Source of the DNA: a virus
Virus record (IMG/VR): IMGVR_UViG_3300048924_000239
Span: 1 to 29,804 of that record
Reading direction: 5' to 3' (one strand)
DNA: 29,804 nt
Both the position numbers and the translations under genes were made by a program. Below the pieces are notes generated by a model, which did no database searches, was not told where the DNA came from, and saw only the letters and a list, made by a program, of their open reading frames with translations. Below, in pieces: positions 7,101 to 14,751 of the stretch; within the stretch, counting starts at the first letter, position 1, and every line of letters starts with the position of its first letter.

Positions 7101-10100
7101 TTCCCGCCCGCCGGGCCCAGGTGCTGGAGCTCCGGATCGATCGCCAGCTGCTCCCTCGCCCACTTCGCGGAGGCCTGGGATTCGGCGCGCAAGGACTCTA
7201 TCTCGGAGGGCGTCAGGCGATAGCCTGCCTCCGTCGTAGGTGAGGATGGTTCGGGCTTCGGATTCGGTGAGGCCGTCGAAGCCATGGCCGAACTTCCGAC
7301 GCCACCAACCTTCGATGCGGCTGAAGCGGTCACGTACGTTGCCAAGAGTGGTGGGATCCAGGGCAAGCTTGCGCGAGTACTCCTTGCCGGTCAAGGACGT
7401 AGCCAGCACCACGTTGCCGCCTTCACGCTCAATGTGGGTCTTCAGCTGCGCCAGGGTCCCGCCCTGAGTGAGGGTATCGTCCAAAAGGACATAGTCCTTA
7501 CCGGGCGTCACCTTGCCCTCGAACGTGGGCTGGTTGGCCAACCGGTGCATCGCATCTCCAGCACCGCGCCCGACCTTTTCGGCCTGGATCATCCCGTGGT
7601 CGACCTCGAGGCCGAGCCGCTTGCCCAGCACCTCCGCAGCCATGACCGGGATCCGGTTGTTTCCCGTCGCCTCCCTGGCCACCACCGGCACGATCGTGGG
7701 CTCGCTCCCTTCCGGGATCGCTGCCTTCACGCGGTCAGCGAAGTCCTTCGTCACGGTGTCTCGCGCCAGACGGAGTGCAGCCGCATCGTCGCCCGCCTTG
7801 GCAGCCGCGTAGTCCGGGTGTTCGCGGACGGTCCCGAGCTTGTGGCCGAGGACAACGTCGGGGAAGTCCTCGGACCAACCGTCGCGAGAGAACGACATCG
7901 TCGACTGGCGCTCGACGCGCTCCTCGTACGATTCGCCACGTTCCAGGTACTCGCTCGAGCGCGCCAACAGCTGACGAAGCTCCGCAGGAAGCAGCTTTAG
8001 GTTCGGCATGATCCGGCGAAGGAACGCCTGGACCGCGCTGACGACACGGTCGATCAGCCCATTGCGCACCCCACGTTCTGCCATGACGGCGATCGTCTCG
8101 CGAGCGAACGTGGCACTGTCGACATCGCCATATCGCCGACGAACCTCGCCCAGGATGTCCTGCATCTGCTTGCCGCCGGCGCCGTCCTTTTCGAGACGCA
8201 GCACGGAGGTCTCGATCTTCTTCCAGGCATCGGCGCCGAGCTCGCGATTCACCACGCGATCGATACCGAAGTGGCCAACGGCTTCGTGCGCCAGCGTGCG
8301 CGAGAGGCTCGCGCGGCCGGCAGCGTCATCGGCATGGGCGCTCGCCACCAGCCAAATGGTCTTGCCGTCGTGGAATCCACTGGCCCGCTTGTAGCTCGGA
8401 TCCGGCTCTCCGGTGACGGGGTCGACCTTCGCCGAATGCGGCAGTTGTTCTGGCGTGGCCACCACTTCGACGTTGGGGATGTCGTCGCCGTGCCAAGCCT
8501 TCGTCGCTTCCCTGGCCACCTCAGTCATGCGCTCAGCATGTTCGTTCTGCGCCGGCGTGGCCGCGTCGCCCTCCGAGCGTGACCCGGCGCCGTCCCGGAA
8601 GCGAACGATCTGCTCGCTTCGTGGAACGTCCTGCGTCTCGGTTGGCGGCGTGTTCCTGCGGTCCTCCGCCGTCATGTCCAGCCGACGCTGCGTGTCACGC
8701 GCCTCGACTTCGCCCGCGAGACGTCGGTACTTCTCGGACGCGGCGCTGCGCACGCTCTCCTCAGACTGCAGGCGAGCGCCGTTAAGCTCGTCGTCGACCC
8801 TTCGGCGCTCGACCTCGAGGCTCTGAACGCGCGCGGTATCTCCAACCTCCTGCGCGTTCTTCTGCATCTGCTCGATCGTCTCCTTGCGAGACAGCAGGGC
8901 TTCACGCTGGCGCAGGAGTGGCTCTGCGAACTCCGCCGAGCTTCCGCCCCTGGCGAAGCCCTCCCTCTCTTGGATGGCGTGCTGGAGCTCGTGCAACAGC
9001 ACCGACTTGAACGAGCGATTCCCGGTCTTCGGATAGTCCCCCGGCGGGCGCATCATTACCTGGTTGCGGTTGGGATCGTATGCGCCCCAATGCGTCATCT
9101 CACCATTGATCTTGAGTGGCACCTTAGCCAATTCGGGGTATGCCCTGAAGAGATCCGGGTGATTGAGCACGTCGCCCACCGTCGCGGTCGCCGCCTTTGC
9201 GGCTGCGGCTGTGCTGGCGCGGGTTGCTTCAGTCGCGGCAGCATTTCCTTCCTGGTCGCCCGCGGTTCGTGCTGCCAGCGCCCTGTCGCTCGCTTCTGTA
9301 GCCTCGCGAAGGTGTGTTGCTTCATCGGCGATCGACGAGTTCACGGTCGCTTTGCTGTCGTCGATCTCGAAGCGCCACTTGCCGTCAGCGCCCCTGTGCC
9401 AGCCGGTCTCAGCGTGCGTGTCTTCTACGGAGCCCATTCGATGGCCAAAGCGATCCGGGACGGTGTCGAAGCCCTCGCGCTCACGGTCGCGGGCGCGATC
9501 GAGGGCATCGTGGTCGGCCGTACGCGCGGACTCGCCGGCGAAGCTGAAGTCCCTCGCGACGGCTGCTTTCCTTGTCTTTGGCTGCGTCGCTTCTTTCGCC
9601 GCCACCTCCGGCTTGCCAAGGACCGCGCGAAGATCCCTCGATGTCGGCGCTGTGGAATGCGTCCGTTGCTCACCCTGACGCGCCGGAAGCTCCGAGCCGT
9701 CGTCACGAACCGAGTGAACAGTGACATTCCACCGACCGTCATTCCAGTTGAAGGCATCGATTTTCTGCTTTCCGGCATAGCCAGGCCGGACCTCGCCAGG
9801 CTTGAAGTACGCCTCGAGCGTCTCCCTCGCATGCGGCACGTACTCCAGCTTTCCGCCGGCGACGCGCACGCGAGCACCGTTCGTGGCGATGCCGCCGCGA
9901 CGAGCTGCAACTGCTGGCGCCTTCGGTACCGGCGGAGGTACCGCTGCGGCGGGCTTCTCCGTCTTCGCCGGCATCACCGGTGCCTCCACCGCCGGGCTCT
10001 TCGTATCTCCATCCTTGAGCCAGGCCTTGAACTGGTCCATGGTGAAGTCCCGCACCGGGCCGACCTTCCAGCCCTTGTCGAAGTTGCTCCGGTAGGCAGT

Positions 10101-13100
10101 GAGAGCATCGCGCTTGCTGGCGAAGCCCATCATCGCCTTGTGCTCGTCGAACTTTCCCGTGTCCTGGTGGATCTGGTCGACGACGAACACGCGGCGCGCT
10201 TCAGGCTTCGGCCCAACGTATACGTCGACGTGATCGCCATCGGCACCGACCGTGCCGCGCACGTAGCCGTAGTGGTCGCTCATCGTGTGGGACCAGGGCT
10301 TCCCGCCTGCGTCGACACCGCTACGTACAGATCCGCGTGGATTCTCGATGCTGACGTCTAGGCCGTGGATCTGCACGTGGCCCTTCTTGTAGTTGCCGGC
10401 TTCTTTCTGTGCCACCGTGGGTTCGGGGCGATCGTTGTGTGGCGAGGTAGCAGCCTCTGCAGCAGCGACATCGACGGGATGTTCCGGGGCTGCCTCCGCA
10501 CGTGCTGCGATCGGCTTTGCCGCCGGCGCATTGGTAGACTCGGTGCCGGCGGCGTTGCGTTCGTTGCGCGCCGTCGCATCCCTCACCGCAACACGTGCGT
10601 TCGCGATCGCCTCCTGCGCGTAAGGAAGGATCCCTGCAGGGAGCGGCGTCTTCTCGCCGGCGTCGTTCACGAGCCGATGAACCATCTTGTCGCCCGCGCG
10701 CTGGCTCTCGACGCGGGTGAACCCGTCTGCCACGCGACTGTCGACAAACCGCTTACCGGTCATCTCACCGTCAGTCGTCTTTACGCGCACGCCGTCAGCA
10801 CGCTTCGCCGCGGCCGTCGGCTCCGGAATCACCGCACGGGTGCCAGCTGCATCACCCCGTTCCAAGGCCGTCGCAGGCACTCGGGCAGGCGCCTCTGGAA
10901 CGCGATCCGCTGCATTTGTTCCGCTTTCTGGCTCTTTTGTTCCGGCTTCGACCGGTTTTGTTCCACTTTGCGGCGGATTTGTTCCATCCTCGCCATCGCT
11001 CGACGCCACCGAGGTAGGCGCCACGTTCTCTTGAATCGGTGCGTCGTTGCTATCTGCGGCGGGAGGTGCGCCAGCTCCATCCGGCTGGTCGGTCGCGTCG
11101 GCACGAGGCTGGGACTCGGCGGCTACACCCCCTGCGTCAACAGAATCGGGCGGCGTGTCAACGCTTCCCTGGGTTTCGTCAACGCTACCGGCTGGTTTGT
11201 CACCACTCGGCGTCGCCTCCACGTCAGCGGATGCAGCCGAAGGCTTTTCACCCAGTGCAGCGGACAGGCGGTCGCGCGACGCATCGAGGCCAGCATTCAT
11301 ATCGCGCTCGATGTCGTCGAACGATCGTTGCGGATCCTGGCCAGCTTCCTTTCCTGCGCCAGCACGCGCGTCCATCTCGGCGTCGAATCCAGGGTCTGCA
11401 GCGGTGGACGCGGCCTGCGGTTCGGCTGCTGCCCGCTCGCTCGCAGCGATCGCGTCCAGCGCCTGCCGTTGTGCAGGCTGGCGCGCACGTCTCACGTCGC
11501 CAGCGTCGACGCCCCATGCCTGCGCGAGCGCATTGGTGTTGATGCGGAGGTGGCCGGCCGCATCGTATTGAGCCTGCATCTGTTGGGCGACAGCACCGAC
11601 CAGGTCATCCTTGGTAGGCACGCCGACTTCGCCCGTCTCGGGGTTCACCCACGGTGGAATGATCGGATCGATCGGTCCCGGCGTCGTGCTGGCGGAGCCG
11701 GGCGATGTCGGTCGCGTATCCGCGGCGACAGGGACAGGTGAGGTCTCCTCGGATACTGGGGCCCGCTCGGCGCGGGCCAATGCCGGCGCGACGCGATCAC
11801 CGTCTGCCGACGCCGCGCGTGTAAGGGTGGCCGCCTCGGTGAGTGAGCCAGGCGTGGGACGATGAAGGCCGCCCACGCCGCCGAATACAGCACCAGGCAG
11901 CGCACCGGCGCCGAATGTCGCTAGCGAGTCCGCCAGCGGATCCCGATTCTCACCCGTCGCACTGTTGGACGCCGCGGTCTGAGCGGCACTCTGACCGACC
12001 GCGATAGCGCCTTGGACTGGCGCCTCAAGTGCCGCACCGGCGCCAGCACGGCGCAATGCGCTCTCGCCGACTACCTTGGCCAACGTGCCTTGCGCCTCGT
12101 GCAGTAACGGTGCCGTGGTGATGGCGCCCGCGGCGGTGGCCACCGGCAACGTCGTGGCGAACACACGACTGCGCACCTGGTCGGCTAGCGCACTGCGCGC
12201 ATCCTCCGGCTTCATCCCGCGTGCAATCATCGAGCTATACGCCGGCAGCTTCTGCAGGTCGGCATCCGACATCTGCTGAACACGCTGAGACTCGCCCTGG
12301 GCCGCGTCTTCCGCGCCCTGCACACCGCCGGTAACCGCGCCAGCGGCAACCGATGCACGACCGCTACGAGTGAGTGCAGCCTGGGCGATCTGCTGCGCCT
12401 CCGGTGCCAGTTCGGCGACCTTGCCCGCCCGTACGGCGGCGAGGATATCGGCGGTCATTCCCGGAGCACGCGATAGGGCCCTCGCGGCAGTCGCTTCGCT
12501 GCCCAGCAACATGGGCGCCAGGTTGCCGACCATGTCGGCGCCCTTCAGCGTCCAGTTCATCGGAGACGATGCGCCTTCGCCGAAGCTCCAGGTCTTAGGG
12601 TCAAGCAGCTTGCCCTCAACCAGCGGAGCCTCTTGCGCCGCCTTGGCCTTGTCGCTTTCGGTACCCTTGATCCAGTCACCCGCTTTCTCGATTGGCGACC
12701 CGATGAGGTCGCCGACCGCTGTTCCAGGGCGCTTGATCCACTGGGGTGTGTCGTCGCTCATAAGCGAGCGCGAGATAATGCTCGTCGGGTTGAGCGTGTC
12801 GGAGGCCTCGCCCACGCCGCGTAGCGTTGCGCCGACGCCATGGACGACGCCACCTACGAGCGCTTTCGGGATGTCCAGCAGCCCGTAGCCGTCGTCCTTC
12901 GGCGCGGGCTTCGGCGTGTCGGCCGCCGGCGCGTCGTAGGAGAAGCCGGCCGGTGCCGCGGGACGCGTGAGAACGCTCGGACCTGCCGGCGCCGACGATG
13001 CCATGGCGGTGGGCGTCGGCCGCGTCAACGTCGGCGTGGCCGCTGGCGCATTGGGCGTGACAGCTGCCGCGGGTGCCGGGTCGTCGTCGTGCTGGTAGTC

Positions 13101-13145
13101 GAACCCCGGCGGCGGTGCCGGGCGCGCAGCATTCAGTCCATCCAT
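4119..13145 (-). CDS. Giant phage polyvalent protein (pyrophosphatase-like, zincin, PRTase and LPD38-like regions)
   Basis: This 3,008-residue protein is probably packaged and ejected with the DNA. Regions in order are: a Pro/Ala-rich start; Ala/Gly-rich hydrophobic stretches (about 75-430) able to enter membrane; a disordered acidic linker with heptapeptide repeats (about 440-880); an inorganic-pyrophosphatase-like domain (NYKKGHV at 918, GDHVDVYVGP, ending near 1046); a zincin-like LPD23-type region with HELQH at 1385-1389 and GEVEAR near 1479; a second zincin-like region with HEAVGHFG at 1620; a phosphoribosyltransferase motif (VLLDDTLTQGGT, Asp1889-Asp1890); and a long conserved C-terminus (about 2080-3008) resembling LPD38. 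This mix matches the polyvalent proteins described by Iyer and colleagues, thought to act on the host at entry. I place the start at 13145, where ATG overlaps the preceding TAA and GGAGGG lies seven bases upstream. No lysozyme or transglycosylase motif is visible. Confidence 0.9.
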   Translation of the reverse strand: MDGLNAARPAPPPGFDYQHDDDPAPAAAVTPNAPAATPTLTRPTPTAMASSAPAGPSVLTRPAAPAGFSYDAPAADTPKPAPKDDGYGLLDIPKALVGGVVHGVGATLRGVGEASDTLNPTSIISRSLMSDDTPQWIKRPGTAVGDLIGSPIEKAGDWIKGTESDKAKAAQEAPLVEGKLLDPKTWSFGEGASSPMNWTLKGADMVGNLAPMLLGSEATAARALSRAPGMTADILAAVRAGKVAELAPEAQQIAQAALTRSGRASVAAGAVTGGVQGAEDAAQGESQRVQQMSDADLQKLPAYSSMIARGMKPEDARSALADQVRSRVFATTLPVATAAGAITTAPLLHEAQGTLAKVVGESALRRAGAGAALEAPVQGAIAVGQSAAQTAASNSATGENRDPLADSLATFGAGALPGAVFGGVGGLHRPTPGSLTEAATLTRAASADGDRVAPALARAERAPVSEETSPVPVAADTRPTSPGSASTTPGPIDPIIPPWVNPETGEVGVPTKDDLVGAVAQQMQAQYDAAGHLRINTNALAQAWGVDAGDVRRARQPAQRQALDAIAASERAAAEPQAASTAADPGFDAEMDARAGAGKEAGQDPQRSFDDIERDMNAGLDASRDRLSAALGEKPSAASADVEATPSGDKPAGSVDETQGSVDTPPDSVDAGGVAAESQPRADATDQPDGAGAPPAADSNDAPIQENVAPTSVASSDGEDGTNPPQSGTKPVEAGTKEPESGTNAADRVPEAPARVPATALERGDAAGTRAVIPEPTAAAKRADGVRVKTTDGEMTGKRFVDSRVADGFTRVESQRAGDKMVHRLVNDAGEKTPLPAGILPYAQEAIANARVAVRDATARNERNAAGTESTNAPAAKPIAARAEAAPEHPVDVAAAEAATSPHNDRPEPTVAQKEAGNYKKGHVQIHGLDVSIENPRGSVRSGVDAGGKPWSHTMSDHYGYVRGTVGADGDHVDVYVGPKPEARRVFVVDQIHQDTGKFDEHKAMMGFASKRDALTAYRSNFDKGWKVGPVRDFTMDQFKAWLKDGDTKSPAVEAPVMPAKTEKPAAAVPPPVPKAPAVAARRGGIATNGARVRVAGGKLEYVPHARETLEAYFKPGEVRPGYAGKQKIDAFNWNDGRWNVTVHSVRDDGSELPARQGEQRTHSTAPTSRDLRAVLGKPEVAAKEATQPKTRKAAVARDFSFAGESARTADHDALDRARDREREGFDTVPDRFGHRMGSVEDTHAETGWHRGADGKWRFEIDDSKATVNSSIADEATHLREATEASDRALAARTAGDQEGNAAATEATRASTAAAAKAATATVGDVLNHPDLFRAYPELAKVPLKINGEMTHWGAYDPNRNQVMMRPPGDYPKTGNRSFKSVLLHELQHAIQEREGFARGGSSAEFAEPLLRQREALLSRKETIEQMQKNAQEVGDTARVQSLEVERRRVDDELNGARLQSEESVRSAASEKYRRLAGEVEARDTQRRLDMTAEDRRNTPPTETQDVPRSEQIVRFRDGAGSRSEGDAATPAQNEHAERMTEVAREATKAWHGDDIPNVEVVATPEQLPHSAKVDPVTGEPDPSYKRASGFHDGKTIWLVASAHADDAAGRASLSRTLAHEAVGHFGIDRVVNRELGADAWKKIETSVLRLEKDGAGGKQMQDILGEVRRRYGDVDSATFARETIAVMAERGVRNGLIDRVVSAVQAFLRRIMPNLKLLPAELRQLLARSSEYLERGESYEERVERQSTMSFSRDGWSEDFPDVVLGHKLGTVREHPDYAAAKAGDDAAALRLARDTVTKDFADRVKAAIPEGSEPTIVPVVAREATGNNRIPVMAAEVLGKRLGLEVDHGMIQAEKVGRGAGDAMHRLANQPTFEGKVTPGKDYVLLDDTLTQGGTLAQLKTHIEREGGNVVLATSLTGKEYSRKLALDPTTLGNVRDRFSRIEGWWRRKFGHGFDGLTESEARTILTYDGGRLSPDALRDRVLARRIPGLREVGEGAAGDRSGAPAPGPGGREEAGPVKDGPPKPRSDFSLDDRGEREEPGTTRRPFSKASASIESMNEVMPKLDDGAFQRAKEWAKGKLLDAEPHLLGALQLRHVLELASDTKVLKRHADFYADTFQRMDADRNTMTMEGAAKADRLNKWSFEHGPAGWAGKLTDEAKSLFKFMHEVTQVTVDPTSDYERLLMRDDRGEQTPWTEDLRKQRIKTLQEQMRGRAGDDKTALLDQIKDLRKLPAREKARELKYPEQVAKWNALSPKAKEMFTMMRDHYRETSERLEEATLARIQALDIPEQNKRAAAEMVRTNFADNKVGGVYFPLARFGDYWIASRLPGEDGEGGEYHFTKYEDAYKAQRAEKQLQAAGHTIEATGRQNKDYETQKPVTGTFMGQLTGMLRQGGAPDKVLDDIHQMFLRTLPELSLRKSGIHRSNVAGYTDNVPRIFASNVLHGAHQIARARYGYQLEDSMEHMRATVEGNRPLMGVGQAAHADALVGELAKRHQWIMNPTNSKLATMINSVGFAYYLSASPASALVNLSQGAMVTLPVLGARHGWPAAMREMGSATRDAMRTFGNIRKVLTTDDERRAFDTLEANGTFARTATHSLGGIAEGDALKMNPAYAKVMTAMGYMFQKAEVINRESAGIAAFRLATKDGKSFNEAIKYADEIVNGTHFDYSNANRSRWMQGNVQKVLFQFKNYALGMSWVLYRNLEQSLRGETPEVRRVARRTLTGVLGMTSLFAGIMGTPINNLLSAGANAYHAATGDDDTPWDFNTEFRAWLSDHLGKTAASVIADGVVDQLGANISGRVGTSDLWFREPDRQLEGGPAYDQFLESMAGPIGGLTKNLFVGSNMVSQGHTERGVETMMPTFIKNAMKSVRFAKEGVNNLRGDPIVPDVSGPEKLIQALGFQPTKIAEQQRINSAMMGYQQSVQDRRQSLMNAFAMATNSGDSGQRTESLAKIRAFNQKYPEISIGMGNLQSSLRRRAQQSVQAENGIQLNRKLAPRIRAEVGGAATN
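10915..10985 (-). repeat. Four-copy 21-bp periodic repeat inside the polyvalent gene
   Basis: TTTGTTCC occurs at 10915, 10936, 10957 and 10978, exactly 21 bp apart. It encodes Gly-Thr-Asn/Lys at the head of each heptapeptide (GTNPPQS, GTKPVEA, GTKEPES, GTNAADR). The rest of each unit has diverged. It sits in the disordered linker before the pyrophosphatase-like domain. Confidence 0.75.
11136..11183 (-). repeat. Three-copy 21-bp periodic repeat inside the polyvalent gene
   Basis: GTCAAC occurs at 11136, 11157 and 11178, again 21 bp apart. It encodes Ser-Val-Asp at the start of heptapeptides GSVDETQ, GSVDTPP and DSVDAGG. It has the same period as the neighbouring GT repeat but an unrelated motif. 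Confidence 0.7.
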
Positions 13146-14737
13146 TACAGCGCCCTCCACGACCCGTTGAGAAAGACCATCTGCTCGCCCGACTTCTGGT
13201 TGGTTACCAGTGGCAAACCGATCGCTCGCGCCTGCAGGCCGCGCCAGTCAGCGATCTGCTTGGGGCTGACTGGCGTGCGCTCGGCTTCCGGTAGGAGTGC
13301 CTGGGCTTTGGTGTGCTCTTCCATCTGCGACTGGACGCCCTTGCCCAACTGGTCGAGTAGGTCGTTCTCGCGACGGGTGCCCCAATCGTCGCGGGTAATG
13401 GCCGTGCGCGCGGGCGTGCCGTCCGGGAGGCGCGTGGGCGTGACCACTCCGTTCCCACCGATCTGAGCGATGGTCCCGTCTGCAAGCGTGGTCTGCGGAA
13501 GCTGCCGCGTGAGGACGGCGCGCGCCGTCTCCAGTGCGCCCTGCTGCAGACCGTACTGTCCGCGTAGGTTTTCAAGATCGAGTGCGCCAGCACGCTGGGC
13601 CGCACTATTGGCGGCCTCGTTGTCGCCAGCGGCTGCCTGCTCACCCGCACGCAGACTGCCGGCGAGCTGCGCTCCGAGAGCGCCAGCTGCAGCGCGACGA
13701 AGACGCGGCGTGCCTGCGTACTCAACATCCTTCTGCAGGTTGCTGGCCACGGTGCCTGCGGAACTCCGCCAGTCACCGCTGGCGATCGCGTCGCGGTCGG
13801 AAGCGGCGAACTGCGCCGCACTCGGTCGGCTACCCGTGACGGGCACGGCCGTCGGCTGGCGCAGGGTTGCCGCCTGCTCCGAGGTGGGCGTATATCCGAG
13901 GACGTCGCTGGCCAACGGGGCCTTAGGAGCGGGAGCCGTTTGCAGCCGTGCCCCGAGGCCCTTGATGGTCTCGTCAGTCATCGTGCGGGGGATGCTCCCT
14001 GCGACGCCGGGAATCCCGCTGCTGCCGTCGCTGAAGGTCGGTACGCCATTGACCATCGCTCCGTACGGAAGACGCTTGCCGTCGACGGCAAGCGCACCTC
14101 CGTATACATCGCTCGGGAGGTCACCCTTCGAAGTGCCAAGCGCCGAACCCGACACGCCTGCCAGCGATGGCCGCTGTAGCGTCGCGCTCGCTACGCTCGG
14201 ATCCACAGGGCCGCGGGCAGGCGCGGTGGTATCGACGCTACCCGCAACGCCGGCGAACGATGCATTGGCTCCGCCTGCGCCGGCGGTGGTACCGGGTCCC
14301 CCGAAGGGCCTCGACAGAGGCGCAGCCGAAACGCCCGGGAGCGGGTTGCCCGAGTCCGGCGCTTCCGGGTTTCCGGCAATGCCGTTGTAGACGTCGCGCG
14401 CGATAGGCGCGCCATATCGGACAGGCGACGTGATGGCGTTGACGATACCGGTACCGACGTTGCGGCCGGAGTTCAGCAGGTCAACACCCCCGTTGATGAC
14501 GTCGCGACCCTCGCCGCCAATGGCGCGACCGACACGCGTTCCCACCGACGCGTCGGCCAGCGCGCCGATCGAGCGGGCGTCTGACGCCTGGGCGCCGCCG
14601 AATACCAAGGGCGCTCGCGTAAGCGTGGGTGCCGCCGCATCTGTTGGCACCGCGGGCCCGGGCGGCACACTGGCGCCGGCGGTGACGTCGTCGTCGGTCA
14701 GAGGGCTGGGACGGCGGAGGAGCGAGGTCGTGGCCAT
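13145..14737 (-). CDS. Ala/Gly-rich virion-associated protein, possibly ejected
   Basis: This 530-residue protein, of unrecognised family, is rich in Ala, Gly, Pro, Ser and Thr. Residues 1-180 look extended, with a GRAIGGEGRDVINGGVDLLNS segment that resembles the amphipathic Gly/Ala stretches of the giant protein. The middle is low-complexity, and a helical part (about 340-500) contains DLENLRGQYGLQQGALETAR. Its stop TAA overlaps the ATG of the polyvalent gene, and it follows the coiled-coil gene by 14 bases, so the three are probably made together. A partner or internal core protein of the polyvalent factor is my inference. The N-terminal style (PTLTRAPLVF, SLLRRPSPL) recurs in the polyvalent protein's first 60 residues (PTLTRPTPT, VLTRPAAPA), perhaps a shared packaging signal. 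The ribosome-binding site is weak (GGGA). Confidence 0.75.
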   Translation of the reverse strand: MATTSLLRRPSPLTDDDVTAGASVPPGPAVPTDAAAPTLTRAPLVFGGAQASDARSIGALADASVGTRVGRAIGGEGRDVINGGVDLLNSGRNVGTGIVNAITSPVRYGAPIARDVYNGIAGNPEAPDSGNPLPGVSAAPLSRPFGGPGTTAGAGGANASFAGVAGSVDTTAPARGPVDPSVASATLQRPSLAGVSGSALGTSKGDLPSDVYGGALAVDGKRLPYGAMVNGVPTFSDGSSGIPGVAGSIPRTMTDETIKGLGARLQTAPAPKAPLASDVLGYTPTSEQAATLRQPTAVPVTGSRPSAAQFAASDRDAIASGDWRSSAGTVASNLQKDVEYAGTPRLRRAAAGALGAQLAGSLRAGEQAAAGDNEAANSAAQRAGALDLENLRGQYGLQQGALETARAVLTRQLPQTTLADGTIAQIGGNGVVTPTRLPDGTPARTAITRDDWGTRRENDLLDQLGKGVQSQMEEHTKAQALLPEAERTPVSPKQIADWRGLQARAIGLPLVTNQKSGEQMVFLNGSWRAL

Positions 14738-14751
14738 GGCGAGTTCCCGGG

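Noticed and set aside
4197-11741. Long plus-strand open frames (388-463 codons) opposite the polyvalent gene
   Set aside because: They lie antisense to a gene with clear conserved domains, have Arg/His/Leu-rich products without motifs and no ribosome-binding sites. GC-rich codon use on the minus strand removes stops from the opposite frame.
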